From an uncultured Actinomyces sp. (GTDB lineage: Bacteria; Actinomycetota; Actinomycetes; Actinomycetales; Actinomycetaceae), in contig CALEXZ010000145.1 of assembly GCA_937926195.1 (NCBI GenBank), positions 1 to 13,221 on the forward strand: 13,221 nt of DNA, in the 5' to 3' direction. This document shows positions 1 through 7,292 of this stretch, in pieces. The position numbers and the translations under genes were made by a program. How positions within the stretch are numbered: the first letter of the stretch is position 1; the number at the start of each line of letters is the position of its first letter. Below the pieces are notes generated by a model. It worked only from the letters and a program-made list of their open reading frames with translations, did no database searches and was not told the origin of the DNA.

Positions 1-504
1 GAGGCTGGTGACCCGGGACGGGCGGTGGGCCTGTGCGAGGCGCTGCTGGAGGATCGGAAACGGGTGCTGGGTGCGGACCACCCCGACACCCTGACCACCC
101 GTGGCAACCTGGCGTTGGCGGTGCGGGAGGCTGGTGACCCGGGACGGGCGGTGGGCCTGTGCGAGGCGCTGCTGGAGGATCAGAAACGGGTGCTGGGTGC
201 GGACCACCCGTCTACGCTTATCGCCCGTGGCAACCTGGCGTTGGCGGTGGCCCAGGCTGGTGCCCCGGGACGGGCAGCGAAGCTGTTCAAGGAGTTGCTG
301 GAGGACCTGGTGCGGGTGCTGGGTGCGGACCACCCCGACACCCTGACCACCCGGGGCAACCTGGCGTCGGCGGTGGCCCAGGCTGGTGACCCGGGACGGG
401 CGGTGGGCCTGTTCGAGGCGCTGCTGGAGGATCGGAAACGGGTGCTGGGTGCGGAACACCCCCACACCCTGGACACTCGCGCGAATCTCGCCGTCGCCCG
501 TTAC
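1..504 (+). repeat. Tandem 126-bp TPR-coding repeats, 4 units
   Basis: Four contiguous 126-bp units in one reading frame, each encoding one 42-residue TPR hairpin. The array probably continues upstream of the window. Units 1 and 2 differ at very few positions in their first two thirds, which indicates recent unit duplication or gene conversion. Confidence 0.9.
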
Positions 505-639
505 CGTCTCGGTCAGCGGTCGCAGGCTGTCGAGGACCTGCGGTCCCTGCTTACGGACCTGCGGTCCTTGCCGGAGCCGAACGCGGCTCTTGTGGGGAGT
601 GTGAGCCAGCTGCTTAACAAATGGACGCAGAAGGACTGA
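1..639 (+). CDS. All-TPR repeat protein 1, 5'-truncated by window edge
   Basis: The reading frame is open from base 1 (first codon GAG, mid-repeat), so the true start lies upstream; the GTG at 25 is only an internal codon. The visible part holds four 42-residue tetratricopeptide units (1-126, 127-252, 253-378, 379-504) with the pattern EAGDPGRAVGL..ALLED..RVLGADHP.TL.TR.NLA, typical of the TPR_10/TPR_12 kinesin-light-chain-like class. A cap follows (RLGQRSQAVEDLRSLL ... WTQKD, 505-636) and a TGA stop. Units 1 and 2 are nearly identical at DNA level over their first ~84 bases. The cap is about 90% identical in DNA to that of the next gene, so the two are recent paralogs. TPRs of this type form helical hairpins that bind proteins or peptides; partner and role here are unknown. 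No signal peptide or membrane segment is seen in the visible part. Confidence 0.9.
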   Translation, partial: EAGDPGRAVGLCEALLEDRKRVLGADHPDTLTTRGNLALAVREAGDPGRAVGLCEALLEDQKRVLGADHPSTLIARGNLALAVAQAGAPGRAAKLFKELLEDLVRVLGADHPDTLTTRGNLASAVAQAGDPGRAVGLFEALLEDRKRVLGAEHPHTLDTRANLAVARYRLGQRSQAVEDLRSLLTDLRSLPEPNAALVGSVSQLLNKWTQKD

Positions 640-784
640 TACCAACGGCTGGCGGGTGCTGGGATGAGATACCCGGTGCCGGGGACGCGAGTTATGGTCA
701 CGTCGTCGGCGAGGGCGAGAATGTCCAGGCTATCCGGTGCGGTCCGCTGGCCTGATCGAGATGCTGTTGAAGGAGTGAGGACAC

Positions 785-2998
785 GTGTCGGGTACTGATC
801 AGTCTGATGCCTTTGCCACCCGGAACGAACAGGCGCTGGCGGTGCTGGAGGCCGGTGACCCCGAGCGGGCTTCGTTCCTTTTCGATTCGCTGTTGGCGGA
901 CCGGCTGCGGGTGCTGGGTCCGGACCACCCCGATGTCTTGGAGACAAGGGGCCACCTCGCACGTGCCGTGATGGAGGCTGGCGACCCAGGCCGGGCCGTT
1001 GACCTTTTCGGGTTAGTGAGCGGGGAGTCCGTCCGGTTGCTAGGGGCACACCACCCCGACACCTTGATCGCCCAGGGAGACTACGCCTGGGCGCTGATCG
1101 AGGCAGGTGCTCCCACGCAGGCGGCGAAGATGTTGGAGGATCTCCTTGACGACATGGTGCAGGAACAGGGGAAGGATCACCTCCATACCCTGATCTTTCG
1201 ATCTCACCACGCAACGGCGGTGAGGCAGGCCGGCGACCCGGTTCGTGCCGAGGGCCTATTCGAGTGTCTGCTTGAGGACCAGCGTCGGGTTCTTGGACCT
1301 GGCCACCTCCACACCCTAGTTACCCGGAACAACCTCGCGCTGACTGTCATGGAGAACGGACACCCTGGGCAAGCCGTGGTTCTGTTCGAGGACCTGTTGG
1401 AAGACCGGTTGCGGATACAAGGCGCTGACGATCCCGGCACCCTGAGTACCCGGAACAACCTCGCGTGGGCGTTGATGGAATCCGGAAAACCGGCGCAGGC
1501 GGCGGACGTACTCGGAGTGCTGCTGGAGGAACAGACGCGGGTGCTGGGGCCCGACCACCCCGGTGTCCTGGATACGAGGGATCATCTCGCTTGGGCCGTG
1601 CTTGAGGCAGGCGACCCTGCGCGAGCGGCGGGTTTGTTCGAGGCACTGCTTCAGGAGCAGGTGCGGGTGCTGGGGCCCGACCATCCCGATGTCCTGGCGA
1701 CCCGGGGCAACCTTGCCTGCACGGTGCTGGACACCGGTGATGCGAGGCGGGCCGCCGACCTGTTCGAGGTGCTGGTTGCCGAGCAGGTGCGGGTGCTGGG
1801 GCCCGACCACCCCGACACCCTGGCTGCCCGGGGCAACCTCGCCTCGGCGGTGAGGCAGGCCGGTGATCTTGAGCGGGCTGTCAGCCTGTTCGAGACCTTG
1901 CTTGAGGACCAGGTCAGGGTCCTGGGACCTGATCACCCTCATTCCCTGACGACCCGGGGCAATCTTGCTTTGACGATGAGGCAGGCCGGTGACCCGGTTC
2001 GTGCCATCGGTATGTCTGAGGTGCTGCTGGAGGACCGGTTGCGGGTGCAGGGCGCAGACCACCTCGGAACCTTAGCCACCAGGAGCAACCTGGCCGCGGC
2101 AGTGTTGGAGGCAGGAGAGTCCGGGCAGGCGTGTCGCTTGTTCGAGTCGCTTCTTGAGGATCAGGTCCGGGTCCTGGGCCCCGATCACCCCCACACCCTG
2201 CTGACCAGGGCCAACCTTGCCGCGGCAGCGCTGGAGGCCGGACATCCCTCCCGGGCCGCGGAGCTGTTCGGGCTGCTGCTGGAGGAACAGGTGCGGGTTC
2301 TGGGGCCTCACCATCCTGGTGCCCTGTCTACCCGTCACAACCTCGCTTTGGCGGTACTGAAGGCTGGAGACCCGGCTCGCGCTGCGGACCTGTTCGAGGC
2401 GTTGCTGGAGGACCGGTCGCGGGTACTCGGCCCAGATGATCCCGACACCCTGGCCACGCGTAACAACCTTGCCTCGGCGGTGAGGCAGGCGGGTGACCCG
2501 GGGCGTGCCGTGGGTCTGTTCGAGGCGCTTGTGGAGGACCAGGTGCGGGTGCTCGGTCCTGATCATCCCCACGTTCTGTCCACCCGGGGCAACCTTGCCT
2601 CGGCGGTGAGGCAGGCGGGTGACCCGGGGCGTGCCGTGGGTCTGTTCGAGGCGCTTGTGGAGGACCAGGTGCGGGTGCTCGGTCCTGATCATCCCCACGT
2701 TCTGTCCACCCGGGGCAACCTTGCCTCGGCGGTGAGGCAGGCGGGTGACCCGGGGCGTGCCGTCGGCCTTCTCATGACACTGCTGGATGAGATGCGGCGT
2801 GTTCTGGGGCCTGAGCACCCCGACACCCTGGCAACCCGGGCCAACCTCGCCGTCTCCCGTTACCGTCTCGGTCAGCGGTCGCAGGCCGTCGAGGACCTGC
2901 GCTCTCTGCTTGCGGACCTGCGGTCCTCGCCGGAGTCGCACGAGGCTCTTGCGGGGCGTGTGGGCAGGCTGCTCGACGAATGGACGCAGGAGAACTGA
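785..2998 (+). CDS. All-TPR repeat protein 2, 16 TPR units, intact
   Basis: The GTG start at 785 is chosen because a good Shine-Dalgarno, AGGAG (771-775), lies 9 nt upstream. The 737-residue product divides exactly into a 21-residue lead, 16 units of 42 residues (residues 22-693) and a 44-residue cap (RLGQRSQAVEDLRSLL ... WTQEN). The core of most units reads LFE.LLED.VRVLGPDHPDTL.TR.NLA..V, the kinesin-light-chain-like TPR class. In actinobacteria such repeats often form the C-terminal sensor part of NB-ARC/STAND or CHAT proteins (family knowledge). Here there is no NTPase, protease, DNA-binding, signal or membrane region, so the protein looks like a cytosolic superhelical binding scaffold. 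Units 2, 3 and 5 are the most diverged (for example QEQGKDHLHTL in unit 3); units 14 and 15 are identical in DNA. It is the middle of three tandem paralogs. Function is not recognised. Confidence 0.93.
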   Translation: MSGTDQSDAFATRNEQALAVLEAGDPERASFLFDSLLADRLRVLGPDHPDVLETRGHLARAVMEAGDPGRAVDLFGLVSGESVRLLGAHHPDTLIAQGDYAWALIEAGAPTQAAKMLEDLLDDMVQEQGKDHLHTLIFRSHHATAVRQAGDPVRAEGLFECLLEDQRRVLGPGHLHTLVTRNNLALTVMENGHPGQAVVLFEDLLEDRLRIQGADDPGTLSTRNNLAWALMESGKPAQAADVLGVLLEEQTRVLGPDHPGVLDTRDHLAWAVLEAGDPARAAGLFEALLQEQVRVLGPDHPDVLATRGNLACTVLDTGDARRAADLFEVLVAEQVRVLGPDHPDTLAARGNLASAVRQAGDLERAVSLFETLLEDQVRVLGPDHPHSLTTRGNLALTMRQAGDPVRAIGMSEVLLEDRLRVQGADHLGTLATRSNLAAAVLEAGESGQACRLFESLLEDQVRVLGPDHPHTLLTRANLAAAALEAGHPSRAAELFGLLLEEQVRVLGPHHPGALSTRHNLALAVLKAGDPARAADLFEALLEDRSRVLGPDDPDTLATRNNLASAVRQAGDPGRAVGLFEALVEDQVRVLGPDHPHVLSTRGNLASAVRQAGDPGRAVGLFEALVEDQVRVLGPDHPHVLSTRGNLASAVRQAGDPGRAVGLLMTLLDEMRRVLGPEHPDTLATRANLAVSRYRLGQRSQAVEDLRSLLADLRSSPESHEALAGRVGRLLDEWTQEN
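848..2863 (+). repeat. Tandem 126-bp TPR-coding repeats, 16 units in perfect register
   Basis: Sixteen consecutive 126-bp units with no indel between them. Divergence varies strongly along the array: units 2-6 are old and diverged, while units 13-16 are very similar. This suggests continuing unit turnover toward the 3' end. Confidence 0.92.
2464..2763 (+). repeat. Exact 126-bp tandem duplication inside the TPR gene
   Basis: Bases 2464-2637 are identical to 2590-2763 (174 bases at a shift of 126), bounded by mismatches at 2463/2589 and 2638/2764. Whole units 14 (2486-2611) and 15 (2612-2737) are therefore the same down to synonymous sites. This is a very recent in-frame repeat duplication, or a repeat-collapse/expansion site in the assembly. 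Confidence 0.95.
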
Positions 2999-3027
2999 CG
3001 CCGATAGCTGGCGGGCGCTGGGACGAG

Positions 3028-3070
3028 GCACCCGGCACCGTGAGGGGAAGCAGTCCCCAGCGCCGGGTGC
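3028..3070 (+). terminator. Large GC-rich hairpin after TPR gene 2
   Basis: A perfect 9-bp stem (GCACCCGGC at 3028-3036 with GCCGGGTGC at 3062-3070) encloses a second 5-bp hairpin (GGGGA at 3044-3048 with TCCCC at 3054-3058). It begins 30 nt after the TGA of TPR gene 2. There is no following T-run, so termination is inferred from position and stability only. The matching spacer after TPR gene 1 has just a 4-bp version (672-683). Confidence 0.5.
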
Positions 3071-3156
3071 AGGAGCACAGGCTATGGTCGCCTCGACGGC
3101 CAGAGAGGCCAAGTCGGCCGGCCCGACCGTGATGATGTTGAGGGGAACGAGGGCGC

Positions 3157-3308
3157 GCGTCAGGAGCTGAACAGTCCGGTGCTCTGGCAGCGCAGGCTGA
3201 ACAGGCGTGGACGGTGCAGAAGTCCGGTGACCCGGCTCGGGCGGTCCCCCTGTTCGAGAGGCTGCTGGAGGACACGCTGCGCGTGCCGGCGCGGACCACC
3301 CCGACACC
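3157..3308 (+). pseudogene. 5' remnant of TPR gene 3, start codon lost and frameshifted
   Basis: Codons from 3157 align one-to-one with the start of TPR gene 2. The 21 codons before the first TPR unit occupy 3157-3219 here and 785-847 there, with matches such as CAG at codon 6, GAACAGGCG at codons 15-17 and GTG at codon 20. The codon in the start position is GCG instead of GTG, and the upstream AGGGG at 3141-3145 lacks a usable start near it. The first TPR unit (3220-3344) is 125 nt instead of 126: after RV (CGC GTG, 3280-3285) only two bases (CC, 3286-3287) stand where a Leu codon is expected, and the GADHPDTL frame resumes at 3288. An in-frame stop at 3139-3141 closes the frame upstream. 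The only other start in this frame is GTG at 3214, with no Shine-Dalgarno. This is best read as the decayed front end of the gene below, unless the lost base is a sequencing error. Confidence 0.7.
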
Positions 3309-4115
3309 TTGTCAGCCCGTGCCGGCCTGGCGAGAACGGTCAAGGAGTCTGGTGACCTGGTCCGGGCCGTGGGCCTGTACGAGGTGCTGCTGGAGGAGCT
3401 GGTGCGGGTCCTGGGAGCGGACCATGCTGACGCCCTGGCTACCCGCAACAACCTCGCCTTGGTCGTTGGTGCGGTCGGAGACCCGGCGCGGGCAGCCTCC
3501 CTGTTCACGTCCTTGCTGGAGGACCTGGTGCGTGTCCTGGGGGCGGACCACCCCCGCACCCTCATCACCCGGGCGAACCTCGCCTCGGCGGTGCGCCAGT
3601 CCGGCGACCCGGCGCGGGCCGTGGGCCTGTACGAGGCGCTGCTCCAGGAGCAGGTACGGCTGCTTGGCCCGGACCACCCCCAGACCCTGGATGCCCGGAG
3701 CGACCTCGCGTCGGCGGTGCGGCAGACGGGAGACCTGGAGCGGGCTGTGGGCCTGTACGAGGTGCTGGTCGGGGAGTGCGCGCGGCTTCTCGGTGCCGAT
3801 CACTGGCGCACGCTGGGCTCTCAGGCGTACCTGGCCGAGACGGTGACTGAGTCCGGTGACCTGGAGCGGGCCGTGGGCGTGTACCAGGTGCTGCTGGGTG
3901 AGACGCTGCGGGTTCTTGGCCCCGGACACCCCCACTCCCTGACCGTCCGGTCAGACCTGGCTGTTGTGCGCTACCGCCTCGGCCGACGAACGGAGGCCGT
4001 TGCGGACCTTCGCCGCCTGCTTGCGGACCTGGGCTCTCTCAAGCTCAGGGACACGGTTCTGGCACAGCGAGCGAGACAGCTGCTTGAGTCCTGGACGCAG
4101 CAGAACGGGTGGTGA
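3309..4115 (+). CDS. All-TPR repeat protein 3, probably 5'-degraded
   Basis: The open frame from TTG 3309 gives 268 residues: the end of unit 1, five complete 42-residue TPR units (3345-3974) of the pattern AVGLYE.LL.E.VRVLGADHP.TL.TR..LA, and a cap (RLGRRTEAVADLRRLL ... WTQQNGW) ending at TGA 4113-4115. LYE replaces LFE in several units and the DNA is clearly more diverged than between paralogs 1 and 2, so this is the oldest copy. TTG 3309 is only the first start after the frameshift in unit 1. It lies inside a TPR helix and has no Shine-Dalgarno, so translation is doubtful. It may be a pseudogene, or an N-terminally shortened protein. Coding periodicity and a clean 126-nt register after 3345 show that decay, if real, is recent. 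Function is unknown beyond protein binding. Confidence 0.7.
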   Translation: MSARAGLARTVKESGDLVRAVGLYEVLLEELVRVLGADHADALATRNNLALVVGAVGDPARAASLFTSLLEDLVRVLGADHPRTLITRANLASAVRQSGDPARAVGLYEALLQEQVRLLGPDHPQTLDARSDLASAVRQTGDLERAVGLYEVLVGECARLLGADHWRTLGSQAYLAETVTESGDLERAVGVYQVLLGETLRVLGPGHPHSLTVRSDLAVVRYRLGRRTEAVADLRRLLADLGSLKLRDTVLAQRARQLLESWTQQNGW

Positions 4116-4124
4116 CGACCGTCG

Positions 4125-4148
4125 GGCGGCCCCGTGCCCGTAGCCGCC
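4125..4148 (+). terminator. Possible hairpin after TPR gene 3
   Basis: GGCGGC (4125-4130) can pair with GCCGCC (4143-4148) across a 12-nt loop, 10 nt after the stop codon. The stem is short and has no T-run, so this is a weak candidate for the end of the TPR transcript. Confidence 0.25.
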
Positions 4149-4194
4149 GTCCGTGAGCGCGTTCGTGTCGGGGATGGGTGGCATGATCGCTCGT

Positions 4195-4779
4195 ATGACC
4201 CAGCCCGAGATGACGACCCTGACCGCCGAGGTCACGCGCGCCGGCTACTACCCCGAGCTTGTGCTCGGCACGCTGCGCACCGCCCTCGCCGGTGAGGAGC
4301 CCGTCGCGAGCCTCGTCCAGGCGGAGACGACCTTCGACGAGGCCGTCCACCGCCACCTCACGGTCCTGGCGCTCACGCCCGGGCGGCTGCTCATCATCCA
4401 CGTCGACGACGCCGTGCGTGAGGACGGCGTCCCCGCGGCCGTCGCCACGAGCGAGGCCGTGCCCGTGGGGCGGATCTCCTCCGTGGCCCTCACCCACGGC
4501 GTGAGCATGCCGGCGGCCGACGGCGGCCGGCTCACCGAGATGACGATCGCCGTCTCCTGGGGCGCCGTGCGTCGTCTCGACCTGGAGCCCGCCACCTGCT
4601 CGGACCCCGACTGCCGGGCGGACCACGGCCTCACCGGCGTGTCCGTGCCCGACGACATCGTCGTGCGCGTCGCCCTGGGGGTCGAGGGCGACGTCGCCCT
4701 GGCCCGCGCCGAGGCCTTCGCCACCGCCCTCTCACGCGCCACAGCCTTCTCCTCCCTGCACACCCAGGGGCTCGCATGA
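4195..4779 (+). CDS. DUF5998 family protein
   Basis: The 194-residue product matches what I know of the actinobacterial DUF5998 family: an N-terminal AGYYPELV motif (residues 16-23), LVQAETTFDEAVHRHLTVL (40-58), a VGRISSV segment (91-97), a WGAVRRLDLEP segment (122-132) and a cysteine/histidine cluster CSDPDCRADHG (135-145) that could bind metal. The function is unknown. ATG 4195 is chosen because it leaves about 15 residues before AGYYPELV, as in homologs. Upstream in-frame options are ATG 4183, ATG 4174 and GTG 4153. None has a strong Shine-Dalgarno, and CATGAT at 4182-4187 could be a -10 element for a leaderless start at 4195. The stop overlaps the next gene's ATG (ATGA, 4776-4779), so the two are translationally coupled and probably act together. 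Confidence 0.85.
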   Translation: MTQPEMTTLTAEVTRAGYYPELVLGTLRTALAGEEPVASLVQAETTFDEAVHRHLTVLALTPGRLLIIHVDDAVREDGVPAAVATSEAVPVGRISSVALTHGVSMPAADGGRLTEMTIAVSWGAVRRLDLEPATCSDPDCRADHGLTGVSVPDDIVVRVALGVEGDVALARAEAFATALSRATAFSSLHTQGLA

Positions 4780-6044
4780 GCACACGCACCTCACCCCACC
4801 TGCGCCAGGTCCTGGGGGCGGCGGCCATCGCCGCAGGCTTGCGCCTGCGTGACTGCACGGTCCCCGGTACCCTCACCGAGGCAGAGGCGGTCGAGGCCGC
4901 CACCGCCTGGGGGATCGCACCCGAGAGCACGGGCACCCCCCGTACCGTCGTCGTCCTCGTCGACGGCCTCGGCCTGGAGAACCTGCGCGCGCGCAAGGGC
5001 CACGCCCCGATGCTGCGCTTGTGGCTCTCACAGGCCGAGAACAACACCTCCGCGTCCGGCCCCGAGGCACGCACCTGCCTGCCCTCCACCACGGCCGCCG
5101 CACTGACGACACTGGGAACCGGTGCCCTGCCGGGCGTCACCGGGATGGTCGGCTACAGCGTCCTCAGCCCCCAGCTCGAACGGACGCAGCTGCGCGAGCG
5201 CGAGCCCGCCCACACCGACCAGCTCAGCCTCATCAGCTGGGAGGGGCACGGCATCGACCCCCGCTCCTGGCAGGACGTCCCCACCCTCTTCGAGCGGCTG
5301 GAACGCGACCCCGACCGCCCCCGGCGCACCGACGGCCAGAGCGTGCCGCTGGCCGTGACCATCGGGCCCGCCCGGTTCGCCGGCTCCGGGCTGACCGAGG
5401 CCGCCCTACGTGGCGCCCGGCACCGGGGCGCCGACCGGATGGAGGACCGCCCCGCCCTGGCCGCGCGGGCCCTCGCCCAGGGCGTGCCACTGGTCTACCT
5501 CTACGTCGGCGAGCTCGACCACGCCGGACACGTCCACGGCTGGCGCTCAGAGCAGTGGCTCACCCAGCTCGAGCGGCTCGACGCCGTGCTCACCGAGCTC
5601 GTGCGCCGCGTCCCGGGCGGCACCCGGATCATCCTCACGGCCGACCACGGCATGGTCGACACCGACGCCGACCACCGCATCGACCTGTCTGCGGACCCGG
5701 TGCTGGCGCGTGACATCGTCGCGGTCGCCGGGGAACCGCGCTTCACCCACCTGCACGTGAGCGGGGCCGACCCCGCCGTCGCGGCCGAGGTCGCCGGACG
5801 CTGGCACGAGCACCTGGGGGACAAGGCCCTGTGGGTCGGCACCCGCGAGCAGGCCACAGACCTGCTCGGGCCGCTCAGCGAACGCGCCCGCACCGTCGTC
5901 GGCGACGTCCTCGTCGCCATGGCAGACACCTGGGTGCTCGTCGACCCGCGCGTGCACGCGCCCGCGGCCATCGCCATGCCCGGCGTGCACGGGTCACTGA
6001 CCCCGCAGGAGACCACCATCCCCCTGCTCATCACCCGCACCTGA
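4776..6044 (+). CDS. Alkaline phosphatase superfamily / nucleotide pyrophosphatase-phosphodiesterase
   Basis: This 422-residue protein belongs to the type I phosphodiesterase/nucleotide pyrophosphatase branch of the alkaline phosphatase superfamily, enzymes that hydrolyse phosphomono- or diesters with two bound metal ions. The motifs appear in order: VVVLVDGLG with metal ligand Asp63; CLPSTTAAALTTLGTG (101-116), where Thr105 or Thr106 should be the nucleophile; GELDHAGHVHG with Asp248 and His252; LTADHGMVD with Asp290-His291; and GVHGSLTP with His405. All ligands are present, so it should be active. No clear signal peptide or membrane anchor is seen, which suggests a cytoplasmic enzyme; the substrate cannot be told from sequence. 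It overlaps DUF5998 by 4 bases and converges on sepH. A pairing of DUF5998 with this enzyme near sepH recurs in actinobacteria as far as I know. Confidence 0.9.
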   Translation: MSTRTSPHLRQVLGAAAIAAGLRLRDCTVPGTLTEAEAVEAATAWGIAPESTGTPRTVVVLVDGLGLENLRARKGHAPMLRLWLSQAENNTSASGPEARTCLPSTTAAALTTLGTGALPGVTGMVGYSVLSPQLERTQLREREPAHTDQLSLISWEGHGIDPRSWQDVPTLFERLERDPDRPRRTDGQSVPLAVTIGPARFAGSGLTEAALRGARHRGADRMEDRPALAARALAQGVPLVYLYVGELDHAGHVHGWRSEQWLTQLERLDAVLTELVRRVPGGTRIILTADHGMVDTDADHRIDLSADPVLARDIVAVAGEPRFTHLHVSGADPAVAAEVAGRWHEHLGDKALWVGTREQATDLLGPLSERARTVVGDVLVAMADTWVLVDPRVHAPAAIAMPGVHGSLTPQETTIPLLITRT

Positions 6045-6050
6045 GCAGAG

Positions 6051-6094
6051 CCGACGTCGGGGATGAGCCGACGTCGAGGCCGTACCGACGTCGG
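6051..6094. repeat. Three 17-bp-spaced palindromic repeats, likely bidirectional terminator
   Basis: CCGACGTCG occurs at 6051, 6068 and 6085, exactly 17 bp apart; copies 1 and 3 extend to the 10-bp palindrome CCGACGTCGG. The array fills the 72-bp space between the convergent phosphatase and sepH genes. Copies can pair with one another: 6052-6060 with 6068-6076 gives a 9-bp stem and 7-nt loop, and copy 2 with copy 3 gives 8 bp and 9 nt. They would work as alternative hairpins on both strands. A protein-binding array is the other reading. Confidence 0.6.
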
Positions 6095-6116
6095 GCACCC
6101 GGCAGGCGGGCCACCG

Positions 6117-7292
6117 TCACTCGGGCTTGGAGCCGAAGACGATCTCGTCCCAGGAGGGCACGGAACGGCGCGTACGCCGCTTCGGACGGGCCTCAGGCGC
6201 CGCGGGCATGTCCGGCAGCGCGTCCTGGGTCGCACGGTCCTCGTCGCTTGACGGCAGGTCCTGCGAGGACGCGGACCCGGGGGACACGGCCGCCGAGGCC
6301 GCCGAGGGCGCGGAGGCGCGGCCACGACGAGAGCCCGCAGGATGGTTACCCGGGAAAGGCCGACGCCGGTCCCGCATGGGCACGACCTGGGCCTGACCGT
6401 AGGGCGAGGTGATCGGAGCCTGCGGGTCGCCCTCCTCCTCGTCCCAGGGGGAGACCGCCTCAGCACGCCGTCCACGGCTCAGGGCCAGGTCCGCCAGCAG
6501 CGCCTCTGTCGGCGAGGCCGCGGTACCGCTGCGCTCCAGGTCGCTCGGCTCGGCGACCTCCTGCGGGCTGGTGGCCCCGGCCTCGGACGCCTCAGGGGAG
6601 GTGGCGCTGTCCGCCGGTGCGTCTCCCGGCTCCTCGAAGGCCGGTGGCTGCGCCACCGTGCGGGGGCGGGCGGTGGCACGCACCGCCGTCGAGTCCTGGT
6701 CGAAGACCTCCGCCAGGGGCGGGGCGGAGGCCGCCTCCGTCAGCCAACGCGACTCGTCATCCATCGCCGCCACCGTGTGCGCGTTGAGGTCGAGCTCCCA
6801 GCGGGCCTGCTTCTCCTGCGCGCTCTGGACGAAGGTGAGGACGACCTGCCACGGCTCACGGCCCTCGCGCAGCGCGTCCCACTGGAGGCTGGAGGGCTCC
6901 ACGCCGCGCGTGGCCAGACGGTCGACGACGAGCTCGCCGAGCACGGGGGAGTCCTTCTCCCAGCCGATGCGGCACGCCTGAGCCTGCGACACCGCCCAGG
7001 TGCGCTCAGCGATGACAGGCCCCTCGAAACGACGCACGTGCTCGACGTCCAGCCCGGCCGCCTGGGCCACCTCCTCGGCGGAGGCGCCCGCGCGCATGAG
7101 CGCTTGCAGGTCCCGCGGACGCACAGCGGCCCCGGGGGCGGGGGACTCGGGTACCGGGGCGAGGGCCGCCGGGCGGGCACGGCGCACAGCGGCGCGCAGG
7201 GCGTCGTCCACGATGATCGAGTAGCGCTGGCCGTCGTTGTCCGTCATGACGACGCGGTCGCCGTCGGCGCCCAGCAGCTCAAGCTTGATCAT
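6117..7292 (-). CDS. sepH: Cell-division regulator SepH (DUF3071)
   Basis: This 391-residue protein has the SepH architecture. The N-terminal DUF3071 domain begins MIKLELLGADGDRVV and continues through a helix-turn-helix-like segment at about residues 58-90 (RPRDLQALMRAGASAEEVAQ), then the WAVSQAQACRIGW region and the EPWQVVLTFV motif near 147-155. A long Ala/Pro/Ser/Glu-rich disordered linker spans roughly 190-370. The C-terminal SVPSWDEIVFG motif is conserved in the family. SepH binds FtsZ in actinobacteria and promotes its assembly during septation (established for Streptomyces). ATG 7292 is chosen over upstream in-frame starts because homologs begin with this MIKLELLG sequence and a strong GAGGAGG lies 8 nt before it (complement of 7301-7307). 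It diverges from the DUF4193 gene and converges with the phosphatase gene. Confidence 0.93.
   Translation of the reverse strand: MIKLELLGADGDRVVMTDNDGQRYSIIVDDALRAAVRRARPAALAPVPESPAPGAAVRPRDLQALMRAGASAEEVAQAAGLDVEHVRRFEGPVIAERTWAVSQAQACRIGWEKDSPVLGELVVDRLATRGVEPSSLQWDALREGREPWQVVLTFVQSAQEKQARWELDLNAHTVAAMDDESRWLTEAASAPPLAEVFDQDSTAVRATARPRTVAQPPAFEEPGDAPADSATSPEASEAGATSPQEVAEPSDLERSGTAASPTEALLADLALSRGRRAEAVSPWDEEEGDPQAPITSPYGQAQVVPMRDRRRPFPGNHPAGSRRGRASAPSAASAAVSPGSASSQDLPSSDEDRATQDALPDMPAAPEARPKRRTRRSVPSWDEIVFGSKPE

Noticed and set aside
1..2863. CRISPR-like or satellite array suggested by regular repeats.
   Set aside because: The 126-bp units are contiguous, in frame and encode TPR hairpins; there are no unique spacers between short repeats.
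3270..3300. Programmed ribosomal frameshift in TPR gene 3.
   Set aside because: There is no slippery heptamer or homopolymer at 3280-3292, and the start codon upstream is also lost, so simple decay or sequencing error explains it better.
2072..3568. Long antisense reading frame (498 codons, - strand) across TPR genes 2 and 3.
   Set aside because: It is a shadow of the high-GC, 126-bp periodic TPR coding sequence; it crosses a gene boundary and a spacer, and its translation is Arg/Pro/Ser-rich with no family features.
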